From the NCBI RefSeq assembly GCF_032823475.1, contig NZ_CP127915.1:2108001-2172000 (forward strand): a stretch of DNA of 64,000 nt, given 5' to 3'. The position numbers and the translations under genes are program-made. The notes under the pieces were generated by a model. The model made no database searches. It had not been told where the DNA came from and saw only the letters and a program-made list of their open reading frames with translations. This document shows, one piece after another, positions 51,541 through 60,726 of this stretch; position 1 is the stretch's first letter, and every line of letters starts with the position of its first letter. The stretch comes from Acinetobacter sp. SAAs474 (GTDB taxonomy: Bacteria > Pseudomonadota > Gammaproteobacteria > Pseudomonadales > Moraxellaceae).

Positions 51541-51694
51541 CATATTCCAACCCAACTTACTGCCAGAAGATGTTAAAGCACAAATCCGAGATTTAACCGC
51601 AGGGATAGGTGCAGTCATAGGTGGAGCGGTAGGCGATTCGAGTTATAACGCACAATTGGCAGGTGTGATTGGGCAGAATGCCGTGGAGAATAAT
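51541..51694 (+). repeat. VENN pre-toxin repeat, copy 4
   Basis: This is a direct copy of the pre-toxin segment, truncated on the left by the transposase remnant and ending with VENN codons at 51683-51694. Confidence 0.9.
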
Positions 51695-52158
51695 GAATTT
51701 TCGATTGTAATTGATGCTGCTAATAAGTTAGCGGCAAAAAAAATGAAAAAAATAGGAATGAATGCAAATCAATGGGAATTAATCCTAATTCTTCTGCATG
51801 TGGTCAATATCATGATAAAAAATTAAGAAAAGATATTTCTGATGCTTCGGATACTGCTAGTAATATATCTACAATATTGGGTTTATACCCAACACCCGCT
51901 TCACCTGTGTTATTAAATGCAGGAGCTTTACTGGGTACAGGCAGTACATTATTGGATGATACTAAGTCTAATAACCAAAAGTTTGCTGAAATTTTAATAT
52001 CTTCAACAGCTGGAGGTATTGCTGGTAAGGTTGTAAAAAATGCACCTGTTTTGGAAGGCATAAAAAATATTTATACAGAAGGAGTTGGAAAAACTGCAGA
52101 GCAAATACCCGAAGCAATTAAGCAGTGTCAAGAAAACCCTAAAAAAATTGGATGCTAA
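51541..52158 (+). pseudogene. orphan CdiA-CT toxin, module 3, frameshifted
   Basis: The pre-toxin frame continues past VENN to NKLAAKKMKKIGMNANQ and ends at 51,826. The next frame opens at ATG 51,772 and carries on to 52,158 with HDKKLRKDISDASDTASN, a hydrophobic part (PASPVLLNAGALLGTGSTLL) and a final NPKKIGC. Two A-tracts (51736-51743 and 51746-51752) lie at the break, so slippage may be the cause. The hydrophobic domain and the membrane immunity gene behind it suggest a pore-forming toxin. Confidence 0.55.
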
Positions 52159-52469
52159 ATATGGTTAAAACTATATTAATAAATTATGTAATGGGAAGAT
52201 ATCGTAAAACTATTATGGTCTTCTTAACTATTATTTCTCTTTTTTTATTAATAAGATGGATTTTAATATCTAAAACTCTTAACTTTAATGAGGATGCTTT
52301 ATATCTAATAATATCTTATATTGCTTTCGTTGTTTCAATATATAATGGTTCGCCTATAGGATATCCAGAAGTTAATTCTGATTCTAATTCTTTTGACATT
52401 TTTATGAGAATTTTTTTATTAGTTATAACCTTAGTTATTTTTATATATTTTGCAGATAAATTGTATTAG
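52152..52469 (+). CDS. orphan membrane immunity protein, module 3
   Basis: The 105-residue protein has three hydrophobic spans (about residues 20-37, 48-64 and 83-101). It overlaps the preceding toxin stop (ATG 52152 or 52161). Integral-membrane immunity proteins go with ionophore or pore-forming CDI toxins, because the target is the inner membrane. The pairing is inferred from order. Confidence 0.6.
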   Translation: MLNMVKTILINYVMGRYRKTIMVFLTIISLFLLIRWILISKTLNFNEDALYLIISYIAFVVSIYNGSPIGYPEVNSDSNSFDIFMRIFLLVITLVIFIYFADKLY

Positions 52470-52661
52470 CCTAGGTTTTTGATGATGATAAATTGATGTG
52501 TGCTGATAGTAGTGTGACAAAGAGTGGCATTAATATCACCAATTGGAGTATTATTTTTTTGATGAATTTTTTTATAAATAATCTACTTTTTACGCCCTAA
52601 AATATCGCTTGTACAGCTTGAATATCGCAGCGTAATTAATCCGTCAAACGATAGTAAAGCA

Positions 52662-53222
52662 TCAGGTGAGATATGTTCTTTGTATCAAGTCATTTTTATA
52701 TTGAAGACAGCTTACTGAATTGATGATACCAGTTATGCTTTGTAGCCATAAACCATCAGTTGCCAAGCGAATCAAGGCCAATTCAGGATGGTGATCTGTG
52801 GTGGTATAGTATTTAAGTTTATCTTGAAACCATTTTCCAAACATGGCATTAAACGTATGATCCGTAATCATGGTCATGGCTAATGCAGACCAAGGGGAGA
52901 TCAGTCCATCGATTTCAGAGATAAAGGTGATATTAATGTATGCTCTGGTTAATTTTCCATATTCAATTTTATCATTGGCAATCAGGCTTTCCACCTTGCG
53001 ATCTAAATGATCAATAATTTCTGTAATCATGGCTTCAATTAAAATTTGTTTGTTGGCAAAATGATGGAATACTCCACCTTTGCTAATGCCTACACCATTG
53101 GCAATATTTTGGATTGAAATATGAGAAGTTCCTTTTTCTGAAGCCAAAATAATGCTTTGCTCTAATATCCGTTTTCTAATCATTTCGGGTTGTTTTTTGG
53201 GTTGTTGAATATCTTTTTTCAC
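52662..53222 (-). CDS. TetR-family repressor
   Basis: The 186-residue protein has an N-terminal TetR helix-turn-helix (ISIQNIANGVGISKGGVFHHF, residues about 35-55, with the conserved YHHF-type end) and a C-terminal ligand domain. Its GTG start directly follows the stop of the efflux pump gene, so the two are one operon. A palindrome ahead of the pump gene is the likely binding site, giving autoregulation together with pump control. Confidence 0.85.
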   Translation of the reverse strand: MKKDIQQPKKQPEMIRKRILEQSIILASEKGTSHISIQNIANGVGISKGGVFHHFANKQILIEAMITEIIDHLDRKVESLIANDKIEYGKLTRAYINITFISEIDGLISPWSALAMTMITDHTFNAMFGKWFQDKLKYYTTTDHHPELALIRLATDGLWLQSITGIINSVSCLQYKNDLIQRTYLT

Positions 53223-53567
53223 TTAATGACCTGCAGATTTGGAGAACAAATTAATGACTATGACACCCGCAATAATTAATGTGATACCAATTAAAGCAGC
53301 TAAATCGAGTGTTTGTTTAAACAGTACATAGCCGACTATAGATGTCAACACAATGCCGACACCACCCCAAATCGCATAGGCAATCCCTAAAGGGATGGTT
53401 TTAATAACATGTGACAATAAATAAAAAGCAATACCAAACAGTATCAAGACCATAAGACTAGGGAATAATTTAGTAAATGACTGAGATTTAACTAAAAAAG
53501 TACTGCCAATCACCTCAGAAATAATGGCCAATCCGAGTAGGCTATAAGCAAACAAAACATGGTTCAT
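53223..53567 (-). CDS. SMR-family multidrug efflux pump
   Basis: The protein (114 residues from the Met of MNHVLFAYSLLG) has four membrane helices and the SMR hallmarks: the membrane Glu (IISEVIG), GIAYAIWGGVG and LIIAGVIVINLFS. It is similar to AbeS/EmrE-type pumps that expel cationic drugs and dyes as dimers. An upstream extension to 53,597 was rejected because it overlaps the operator. Confidence 0.85.
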   Translation of the reverse strand: MNHVLFAYSLLGLAIISEVIGSTFLVKSQSFTKLFPSLMVLILFGIAFYLLSHVIKTIPLGIAYAIWGGVGIVLTSIVGYVLFKQTLDLAALIGITLIIAGVIVINLFSKSAGH

Positions 53568-53592
53568 ATTGGCTACTCTCAATGAATAAATA

Positions 53593-53616
53593 AACATACC
53601 ATCCGGTTGGTATGTT
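53593..53616. promoter_or_regulatory. palindromic operator for the TetR regulator
   Basis: AACATACC (53593-53600) and GGTATGTT (53609-53616) are a perfect 8-bp inverted repeat around ATCCGGTT. It lies 25 bases before the pump start, a typical site for TetR-type repressors. Confidence 0.7.
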
Positions 53617-53719
53617 AATTGATTTATATGTTTTTACAAGACTAAAAACTATATTTTTATCTTTTTAAATGCCAATCGATTCGAAAATTTGGATTGGCAC
53701 CACGGGTTGCAATCGAGGT

Positions 53720-55180
53720 TTATTTTATAAATTTTCGACTGATCATAAATTGTTCAGTTGCTTCAATTAATCGCTCTGCATAAATTTCCTGTTTTGCGGT
53801 TAACCAGCCTAAAACAAACCAGTCACTTGCTTCTAGTTCTGTTTGCTGAATATATTGTACTGAACTAGACAGAATTTGATATTCTTTCGCTGCGACACTA
53901 GCATCATGAAGTGCCTTATAATATTTTTGCAAATTTTTAACATCATAAATTGAAGTAAGAATAGGAAAAGAAAATTTAAGTTGCTGAATATATTCTGCAA
54001 GTTGATCTAAACTTTCCATATGATGAATACTGGCAGCAGTCAGTGCTTCGTGAATGTGTTTATATTGCTGTTGTAATGTGCTTTGCGCATACCATTTTAA
54101 ATCATGATTTTGCTGTTCTATTGTTTGATCTATACTAAATAAAAGTAGTTCAAGAAAATGGTGAACATTAAGGGTAGATTTGACTAAATGACCAAGTTTT
54201 TCTTTAGCATATAAAATATCCTTTTCTAACTGAGAAGCAGTATTTGGGTTTTGTAAAAAAGTCCCTAAGGTATTTTGCATATGTTGAAAGTGTTTTAAGT
54301 GTGCAAACTGTTGTTTAAATGCCTGTAGTTGATATCCCCATTTTTCTGAAATGCCATTGCTCCAATGTTTAAACAGATGTGTTGTTAAATATAAGTGTTC
54401 TAATGCGATTTCAGCTTGATCAATATGTGATTGCTGTGCTACCCCAGCTGAAATGGCTGCGATATTGGGAAGAAGGTGATGTAATTGTTGTGCTATTAAT
54501 AAACGAACATTCTGATCTGCATTGTCTTTTTTAATGAGTTGAAATGTTGTCGCAAGTTGGGCAGGATTCACGGCTAAATCCATCGCCAATAATGTTCCCA
54601 GTTCTGCTTTACTTCGTACATCTAACCAAAGTTGATACTTCTTCACCCATTCAAAGCAGAAATGAAGCAGTGTTGTTAGAGAGCCGTGTTTTAATTCAAA
54701 TTCAATTTCATAGATTTCTTGTTGCTTATGTTGACTTTTAACACAACCAATATCTAAGCAAATTTCGATTTGGGTATCATCAATTTCAATCACACGATAT
54801 AGACGTTCAATATCTGTTTCAAATTGTAAACTCAATGTTGTCGTATCTTGTGCCAATGCAGAGTTTAAAATTTGTTGCGCTTCATGATCTTGGGCATAGA
54901 TGGATAAATCTAATTCAGGTGTCTGATTGTTTTCACCAATAGTATGATTGTGTTCAAAACGTTCAATATGATTATGTTTTGCTGCTTTAAGGGTTTGTAT
55001 CCACTGTACACCCTCTAAACGTTGGCGTAATGCAATCTTGTGATGACTTAATAACCAATCTGGAGTGTCGAAATATTTTGCTTTAAGCTGAATTTTCTGG
55101 GATTTTTTCGGATCTAATGCTTTTAATAATGCATGACGACGTGTTTGTGGAATTTGAAATTTTAATTCAATTTCAACCAT
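53720..55180 (-). CDS. ygiF: CYTH and CHAD domain inorganic triphosphatase
   Basis: The 486-residue protein starts with the CYTH signature EIELKF (ExExK, residues 3-8). The tunnel residues follow (YFDTPDWLL, IALRQRLEG, IEIDDTQIEICLD), then an all-helical CHAD domain from about residue 230 with many His residues. It matches E. coli YgiF, which hydrolyses inorganic triphosphate; CHAD domains bind polyphosphate. ATG 55180 is used; an upstream TTG would add eight residues but the family begins at MVEIE. Confidence 0.85.
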   Translation of the reverse strand: MVEIELKFQIPQTRRHALLKALDPKKSQKIQLKAKYFDTPDWLLSHHKIALRQRLEGVQWIQTLKAAKHNHIERFEHNHTIGENNQTPELDLSIYAQDHEAQQILNSALAQDTTTLSLQFETDIERLYRVIEIDDTQIEICLDIGCVKSQHKQQEIYEIEFELKHGSLTTLLHFCFEWVKKYQLWLDVRSKAELGTLLAMDLAVNPAQLATTFQLIKKDNADQNVRLLIAQQLHHLLPNIAAISAGVAQQSHIDQAEIALEHLYLTTHLFKHWSNGISEKWGYQLQAFKQQFAHLKHFQHMQNTLGTFLQNPNTASQLEKDILYAKEKLGHLVKSTLNVHHFLELLLFSIDQTIEQQNHDLKWYAQSTLQQQYKHIHEALTAASIHHMESLDQLAEYIQQLKFSFPILTSIYDVKNLQKYYKALHDASVAAKEYQILSSSVQYIQQTELEASDWFVLGWLTAKQEIYAERLIEATEQFMISRKFIK

Positions 55181-55708
55181 ATCTATTGTCCTAAGATCAG
55201 TCAATTCATGATATAAGCCAATCGACTTACAACATCTTGATTGATTAATTAAATTTTTTTAAATGTGATGGCAGAGAAAAATAGCTGATTTTTCTATTTA
55301 ACATGATTGTAGCGAAAATCATGATAGATGTAAGACTTGACGACCACTTTTTAGCAATTCAATTGGCTTAATTAAAGACATCTAAGCACTATCATTTTTT
55401 TGTGTCTTAGGTTTAAGACAATCAGTGGGTACTAAACAATCATCATGAGAGATCACACTTAAAGATGTTATCACTCGAATTTATCAGAGAAAATTTTATG
55501 AGCGAAGGGAGAATATCGTCAATTTTATTGATGACCAAAACGGTAATTTAAAGTTTTAATGTCTAGCAGTGAGAAGCACCAACTGTTAAGGTGACGAGAA
55601 TATCACATGCTTCATGATGAATATGTTGCAAAATGAATGCGCTTATTGTATTGAGGAAAATTAAGTTTCAAGGCTGCACAAAAAATGTATTTAAATCTAT
55701 TGATAAGC
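55181..55708. other. intergenic region of about 0.5 kb
   Basis: No coding frame, RNA or repeat was supported. The aligned AT content and scattered stops suggest ordinary non-coding sequence with promoter elements for the ygiF-like gene. Confidence 0.4.
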
Positions 55709-57277
55709 TTAGTTCATCCGTAATACATCTTTAATACCACAGGCTTCAACAAAATGGGGGTCATGTGAGATTAAAATGACACAACCTCGATACGATCGAA
55801 TAGCTTGAGCTAACATTTCTCTTGACTCAATATCTAAATGATTTTCAGGTTCATCTAATAATAGGATTTCTGGATGAGGTGAAAGATGACTTAGTCCTAA
55901 CAAGGCAACTTTTAGTTTTTCGCCACCACTTAAGCAAGATAAAGCATAGGTACTTTGATCACCACGTATTCTTAATTGACCTAATAAATTACGCCATTGT
56001 GTTGGGGTAATTTCTGGATTGATTCGATTTAAGTTTTCCAAAACAGTTAAATCATTTTGTAGAAAACTAAAATTTTGATCTAAATAGAAATATGGTCGTG
56101 CAATATAAATATTCGGATTTGGCTGGGTAATTTGTTTTAATAGCGTAGATTTTCCAATACCATTACGACCTGAAACATGAATTTTTTCTCCAGCATGCAG
56201 TGCAAAATTAATGCATTGTGTACTGCCATAGGGTAATTTTAAGTTATTAACCCTTAATACTTCACCAGATTGAAATTGCCCATCTAAAAATTGAAACTGT
56301 TGAGGTTTAATTGTTTCCAGTAATTGTTGATGTGTATTTAAATCATTGCGTTCAATTTGCATTTGTCGTTGTTGCTGTGCTTGTGTTGCAGCGATACTTT
56401 GACTTGCGCGTTCTTTTTTAAAATCAAGGATCACTTTTGCTTGTGCATGGTTGTGACGTATTTTTTCACCTTGCTTTTCACGCTTTTGTGCTTTGTGTTG
56501 CATCTGTTGCTGTTGTAATTTAATTTGTTTAATTTCTTTTTCTTTATGCTGGATATTTTTTTCTAATGCAATTGTATTCTTCTGATACTGTTCAGAGAAA
56601 ATTTCATAATTTCCTGTGCTATGTTGTAAGCCATGTTGATTTAAATAATAAATATGCTCAGCATGTTGCAGTAAAGTACGATCGTGACTAATGATACATG
56701 CACCTGCTGGATGAGATTTTAGTTGAGATATAAGCCAATCTCTTGCTGCACTATCTAAATGATTACTAGGTTCATCAAGTAATAAGTAGTGATTTGGCTT
56801 TAAGAATAATGCACATAAAGCCAATTTAGTTTTTTCTCCTTCACTCAATGCTTGAACAGGAAAATCTAAATCGGTAGGGAGTTGAGCTGCATTTAACTGT
56901 ATAGACCATTGGTGAGGTAAATGCCATTGATGTTCCAGTTTTTCATAGTCTTCAAAACTTGCAATACCAAGCTCTACGCGATGAAAGGCTTGATATAAGT
57001 CAAATACCCCGAGTGCTTCAGCGATTGTGCTGGCATTTAAGCGTTGTAACTGTGCCAAATAAGCATGTGTCATTTGCCAGCAAATTTGCCCTGTATATGG
57101 CGTATTTAAAGTAGAAGCCTGATTTAAAATATGCATTAATAATGATTTGCCTTGACCATTACGGCCAATCAACGCCGTGATTTGATTGGCATATAAACTA
57201 AAATTTAATGCTTTAAACATCGTTTTATTGCCAAATTCTACAGTTAGATTTGTAACGATACATGCAGTTTGTGTCAT
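55709..57277 (-). CDS. ABC-F family ATPase
   Basis: The 522-residue protein has two ABC cassettes in one chain: first Walker A GRNGQGKS, signature LSEGEKTKLAL, Walker B LLLDEPSNHLD; second GRNGIGKST, LSGGEKLKVAL, LLLDEPENHLD. Between them is a Lys/Gln-rich linker of about 80 residues (KEKEIKQIKLQQQQMQHKAQ). No membrane part is present. ABC-F proteins act on the ribosome, either in translation or antibiotic protection. The subfamily cannot be assigned. Confidence 0.85.
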   Translation of the reverse strand: MTQTACIVTNLTVEFGNKTMFKALNFSLYANQITALIGRNGQGKSLLMHILNQASTLNTPYTGQICWQMTHAYLAQLQRLNASTIAEALGVFDLYQAFHRVELGIASFEDYEKLEHQWHLPHQWSIQLNAAQLPTDLDFPVQALSEGEKTKLALCALFLKPNHYLLLDEPSNHLDSAARDWLISQLKSHPAGACIISHDRTLLQHAEHIYYLNQHGLQHSTGNYEIFSEQYQKNTIALEKNIQHKEKEIKQIKLQQQQMQHKAQKREKQGEKIRHNHAQAKVILDFKKERASQSIAATQAQQQRQMQIERNDLNTHQQLLETIKPQQFQFLDGQFQSGEVLRVNNLKLPYGSTQCINFALHAGEKIHVSGRNGIGKSTLLKQITQPNPNIYIARPYFYLDQNFSFLQNDLTVLENLNRINPEITPTQWRNLLGQLRIRGDQSTYALSCLSGGEKLKVALLGLSHLSPHPEILLLDEPENHLDIESREMLAQAIRSYRGCVILISHDPHFVEACGIKDVLRMN

Positions 57278-57828
57278 AAGATTTCCTAATAAAAGATGGC
57301 TGTATTGGGATATATTGAGTGAAGTAATTCGTTTGTTTTACACGTTATATGAATCAATGATCATCATTTGCAAGCTATGATCGTATGTGGCGATTTTTAT
57401 ACTTTAGATCACCCGCATTTTTTAAAAGAACTAATGTTTGTTATCTTGGCTTTAATTCACTATCTTAATCATGCAAAAATTATTTGTAGTTCGTGGTGTA
57501 TCATAGGGGCTTAACATAACATGAACTTGATCGGTTATTGATATATCTGGATTTATGATGAATGTGTTAATAATATAGCGTTATGATTTGTTGATGATCA
57601 ACCAACTCAAGCATTAAATTTTTGTCAAAATGATGTGATAAAAAAATATGATGACAGATAAAGCCATATGACTTGATCGATATTGATGCTATAGTCGTTT
57701 AAACCTTGTAAGAGATATCACGAAATGAGTATTAAAAAACCATAAAAGAAAGATGCAGATGGATTGATTAATCTATCAAGTCCATATTAAACTGCTTTAA
57801 GTCTTATAATGATCAGTTAGATTTCCAT
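57278..57828. other. intergenic region with possible unannotated transcript
   Basis: No protein frame is supported in this 0.55-kb AT-rich stretch. A strong plus-strand terminator follows at 57,829-57,859 with no gene before it. A short RNA ending there is possible. Confidence 0.4.
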
Positions 57829-57859
57829 GCCTAGAGTGACCTTCTCTAGGCTTTTTTTA
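57829..57859 (+). terminator. strong terminator with no known upstream gene
   Basis: A perfect 8-bp stem GCCTAGAG/CTCTAGGC (57829-57836 with 57844-57851) is followed by seven Ts. Confidence 0.75.
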
Positions 57860-57988
57860 TATTACAGGTAAAATACGATGAGATGGCAATAACATCATTG
57901 ATCATTATGATGATTTTATTAGTTGCATTGCTCTATCAATGCTACAGTAATAGCAGATTTAGCTGATGAATTGATTGAGTGACACAAT

Positions 57989-58600
57989 ATGCGCGGTTTA
58001 TATTTAATTACCAATGATGACCCTTTAAATATCTTACTGCAAAAATTAGCAGTAGCTTTAGCAACCCGTAAGATTGCAATCTTACAATATCGCCGTAAAA
58101 AAATCGCCCCAATTGATCAACTTGATGAAGTTGCGAAAATTAAAATATTATGTGAAGAATTTTCAGTCCCTTTGGTGATCAATGATGATATTGATTTAGC
58201 TGAAAAATATGCTTTAGGGGTACATTTAGGGCAAAGTGATGGTGAAATTTCACAGGCAAAAACCCGTTTAGCAGCAAATGCCATCATTGGTCGAACATGT
58301 CTAAACTCGCTTGATCTTGCGCAAAAGGCGATTGCTGAAGGAGCGACCTATGTCGCTTTTGGCGCAATTTATGCAACATCAACGAAACCTGAAGCGGGAT
58401 GTATTGGGCTTGACGTATTACAGCAGGCATCACAGCAGTTTGATGTGCCTATTTGCGCAATTGGTGGGTTAACGGTTGAAAATGCAGATGTTGTAATTAA
58501 AGCAGGTGCTGATCTTTGTGCAGTAATCAGTGATATATTGTCTTTAAATCTAGAAGATATTCCGAAGCGCATCAATGCTTGGGCAAATTTATTTGTATAA
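57989..58600 (+). CDS. thiE: thiamine phosphate synthase
   Basis: The 203-residue TIM-barrel protein has the ThiE motifs: LQYRRKK (substrate loop, usually QxRxK), LVINDDIDLA, GVHLGQSDG, IIGRTCLNS, YVAFGAIYATSTKP and AIGGLTVENA. It joins the pyrimidine and thiazole halves to thiamine phosphate in thiamine synthesis. It precedes hemL by 57 bases and may be transcribed with it. Confidence 0.9.
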   Translation: MRGLYLITNDDPLNILLQKLAVALATRKIAILQYRRKKIAPIDQLDEVAKIKILCEEFSVPLVINDDIDLAEKYALGVHLGQSDGEISQAKTRLAANAIIGRTCLNSLDLAQKAIAEGATYVAFGAIYATSTKPEAGCIGLDVLQQASQQFDVPICAIGGLTVENADVVIKAGADLCAVISDILSLNLEDIPKRINAWANLFV

Positions 58601-58657
58601 ATTACACTGTTAAAAAACAGTTGAAGTGAAATTTTGATATATAAGTTGAGTACATTC

Positions 58658-59962
58658 ATGAGTTTATCTCCAAAGCAAGAACAATTGTTTAAACAAGCAA
58701 GTAAACATATTCCTGGCGGTGTTAACTCACCAGTCCGTGCTTTTAATGGTGTAGGGGGGACGCCAGTTTTTATTGAAAAAGCGCAAGGTGCTTATTTATA
58801 CGATGTTGATGGGAAACGTTATGTTGACTATGTTGGTTCTTGGGGGCCAATGATTTTAGGTCACGCACACCCTGAAATTATTAAGGTCGTTCAGCAAGCT
58901 GCAGTAGATGGTTTAAGTTTTGGCGCACCAACGGTCCATGAAACTACTTTAGCAGATATTATTTGTGAAATTATGCCGTCGATTGAGTTGGTTCGTATGA
59001 CCAATTCAGGTACAGAAGCAACCATGACTGCAATTCGCTTGGCGCGTGGTTATACAGGTAGAGATAAAATTGTTAAATTTGAAGGCTGTTATCATGGGCA
59101 CTCAGATTCTTTACTGGTTAAAGCAGGTTCAGGTTTATTGACCAAAGGGGAAGGTGAAGCCACTTCCGCAGGAGTACCAACAGATTTTGCTAAGCATACT
59201 TTAACCCTACCATACAATGATATTGAGACCTTAAAAGCATGTTTTGCCAAATTTGGTTCTGAAATTGCTGGAGTTATTGTTGAGCCTGTGGCGGGCAATA
59301 TGAATTTAGTAAAACCAGTGGATGGGTTTTTACAGGCTATTCGTGATGTTTGTGATGAATATGGTTCAGTCTTTATTATTGATGAAGTCATGACTGGTTT
59401 TCGTGTTGCTTTAGGTGGTGCACAAGCCTACTATAACGTTAAGCCAGATTTGACGACATTGGGTAAAATTATTGGTGCGGGCCTACCTGTAGGTGCTTTC
59501 GGTGGAAAGCGTGAAATTATGGAATGTATTGCACCGTTAGGTGCGGTATATCAAGCTGGAACTTTGTCTGGTAATCCTCTGGCAATGCGTGCAGGGATTG
59601 AAATGTTTAAATATTTACGTGAACCTGATTTCTATGCAAAACTTAATCTGCAATTAGAAAAGTTGCTGACAGGTTTACAAGCAGCTGCAGATGAAGCAGG
59701 TGTGCCATTTAAAACACAACAAGCAGGCGCAATGTTTGGACTTTATTTTACCGATCAGGAAGACATTACCAGTTTTGATGCGATGTTAAAATGTGATGTT
59801 GCCGCATTTAGAACATTTTTCCATGCAATGTTGCAACGTGGTATTAATTTGGCACCTTCTGCATTTGAAGCAGGCTTTATTTCAGCAGCGCATTCAGATG
59901 AAGATATTGAGTTTACTATTCAAATGGCAAAACAAGCATTTGCAGAAGTTGCAAAAGCATAA
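58658..59962 (+). CDS. hemL: glutamate-1-semialdehyde aminotransferase
   Basis: The 434-residue class III aminotransferase converts glutamate-1-semialdehyde to 5-aminolevulinate in heme synthesis. It shows [14 protein letters not shown] near the start, the GTEATM and [10 protein letters not shown] cofactor motifs, [10 protein letters not shown], and the pyridoxal-binding lysine in [10 protein letters not shown] (K270). The ATG at 58658 is the usual start; an upstream extension to 58634 was rejected. Confidence 0.95.
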   Translation: MSLSPKQEQLFKQASKHIPGGVNSPVRAFNGVGGTPVFIEKAQGAYLYDVDGKRYVDYVGSWGPMILGHAHPEIIKVVQQAAVDGLSFGAPTVHETTLADIICEIMPSIELVRMTNSGTEATMTAIRLARGYTGRDKIVKFEGCYHGHSDSLLVKAGSGLLTKGEGEATSAGVPTDFAKHTLTLPYNDIETLKACFAKFGSEIAGVIVEPVAGNMNLVKPVDGFLQAIRDVCDEYGSVFIIDEVMTGFRVALGGAQAYYNVKPDLTTLGKIIGAGLPVGAFGGKREIMECIAPLGAVYQAGTLSGNPLAMRAGIEMFKYLREPDFYAKLNLQLEKLLTGLQAAADEAGVPFKTQQAGAMFGLYFTDQEDITSFDAMLKCDVAAFRTFFHAMLQRGINLAPSAFEAGFISAAHSDEDIEFTIQMAKQAFAEVAKA

Positions 59963-59988
59963 TCGATATTTTTTAAGTTAAGATGGTA

Positions 59989-60017
59989 AAAGCCTGTTAG
60001 ATCGATAACGGGCTTTT
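59989..60017 (+). terminator. terminator after hemL
   Basis: An 11-bp stem (59989-59999 with 60006-60016, one T-G pair) ends in a T-run. Confidence 0.8.
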
Positions 60018-60145
60018 TAAGTAATATCGCGAATGATATTGATCGACGGTTTTAAACCGATATTGAATCGATTTATCAAATTACAATTCGTGATGCTGAA
60101 AGAGATCAACACATTAAAATATTATAAAATCACAAGGGATTTTGT

Positions 60146-60571
60146 ATGCAAACTCAACATTATTTAACTTTATCAGATGCAGAATTTTTATTGGATCAGG
60201 CCTATCAATATGCACTACAGCAAAACTTTAATGTGAGTATTGTGATTGTGGATGCATCAGGAGCGCTGTTGGCCATGAAACGTATGGATGGTGCTTCAGC
60301 ATTAACAGCACAAATTTGCTTAGATAAAGCGCAATGTTCTGCAATGAGTCGACGACCATCAAAATTTTATGAAGATCTTATTTTACAAGGACGAAGCAGT
60401 TTTTTATCGATTTCTAACTTCCACGGTGCAGTTGAGGGTGGTGAACCTATTTTGTATCAAGGCCAACTGGTTGGTGCAATTGGGGTCTCTGGTGTTCAAT
60501 CTTGTCAAGATGCAGATATTGCACAATATGCCATTCAACAGTTTTTAGCCCATGTTGCGGCGACAAGTTAG
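60146..60571 (+). CDS. GlcG/HbpS-family protein (DUF336)
   Basis: The 141-residue protein matches the GlcG/HbpS family: IVIVDASGALLAMKRMDGAS, then an Ala-rich helix with DKAQCSAMSRRPS and a C-terminal VEGGEPILYQGQLVGAIGVSG. Some members bind heme or cobalamin; the function here is not known. It is a single gene after the hemL terminator. Confidence 0.8.
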   Translation: MQTQHYLTLSDAEFLLDQAYQYALQQNFNVSIVIVDASGALLAMKRMDGASALTAQICLDKAQCSAMSRRPSKFYEDLILQGRSSFLSISNFHGAVEGGEPILYQGQLVGAIGVSGVQSCQDADIAQYAIQQFLAHVAATS

Positions 60572-60726
60572 AGCAAACAATATATTGTATTAACTCACTA
60601 TGCTTGGCGATGCTGGTTTGAATAGTTTAAATTGAATACACTTAAAATAAAGTCATATAAAATATATAACATATTACTTTTGCTTCAGTTAAGGTATGAC
60701 TGGATATGAGCGAGATTAGATGTTGA

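Noticed and set aside
52470..52661. Short frame reading VTKSGINITNWSII, thought to be another cdiA relic
   Set aside because: The match is too short to separate from chance, and no pre-toxin repeat is attached.
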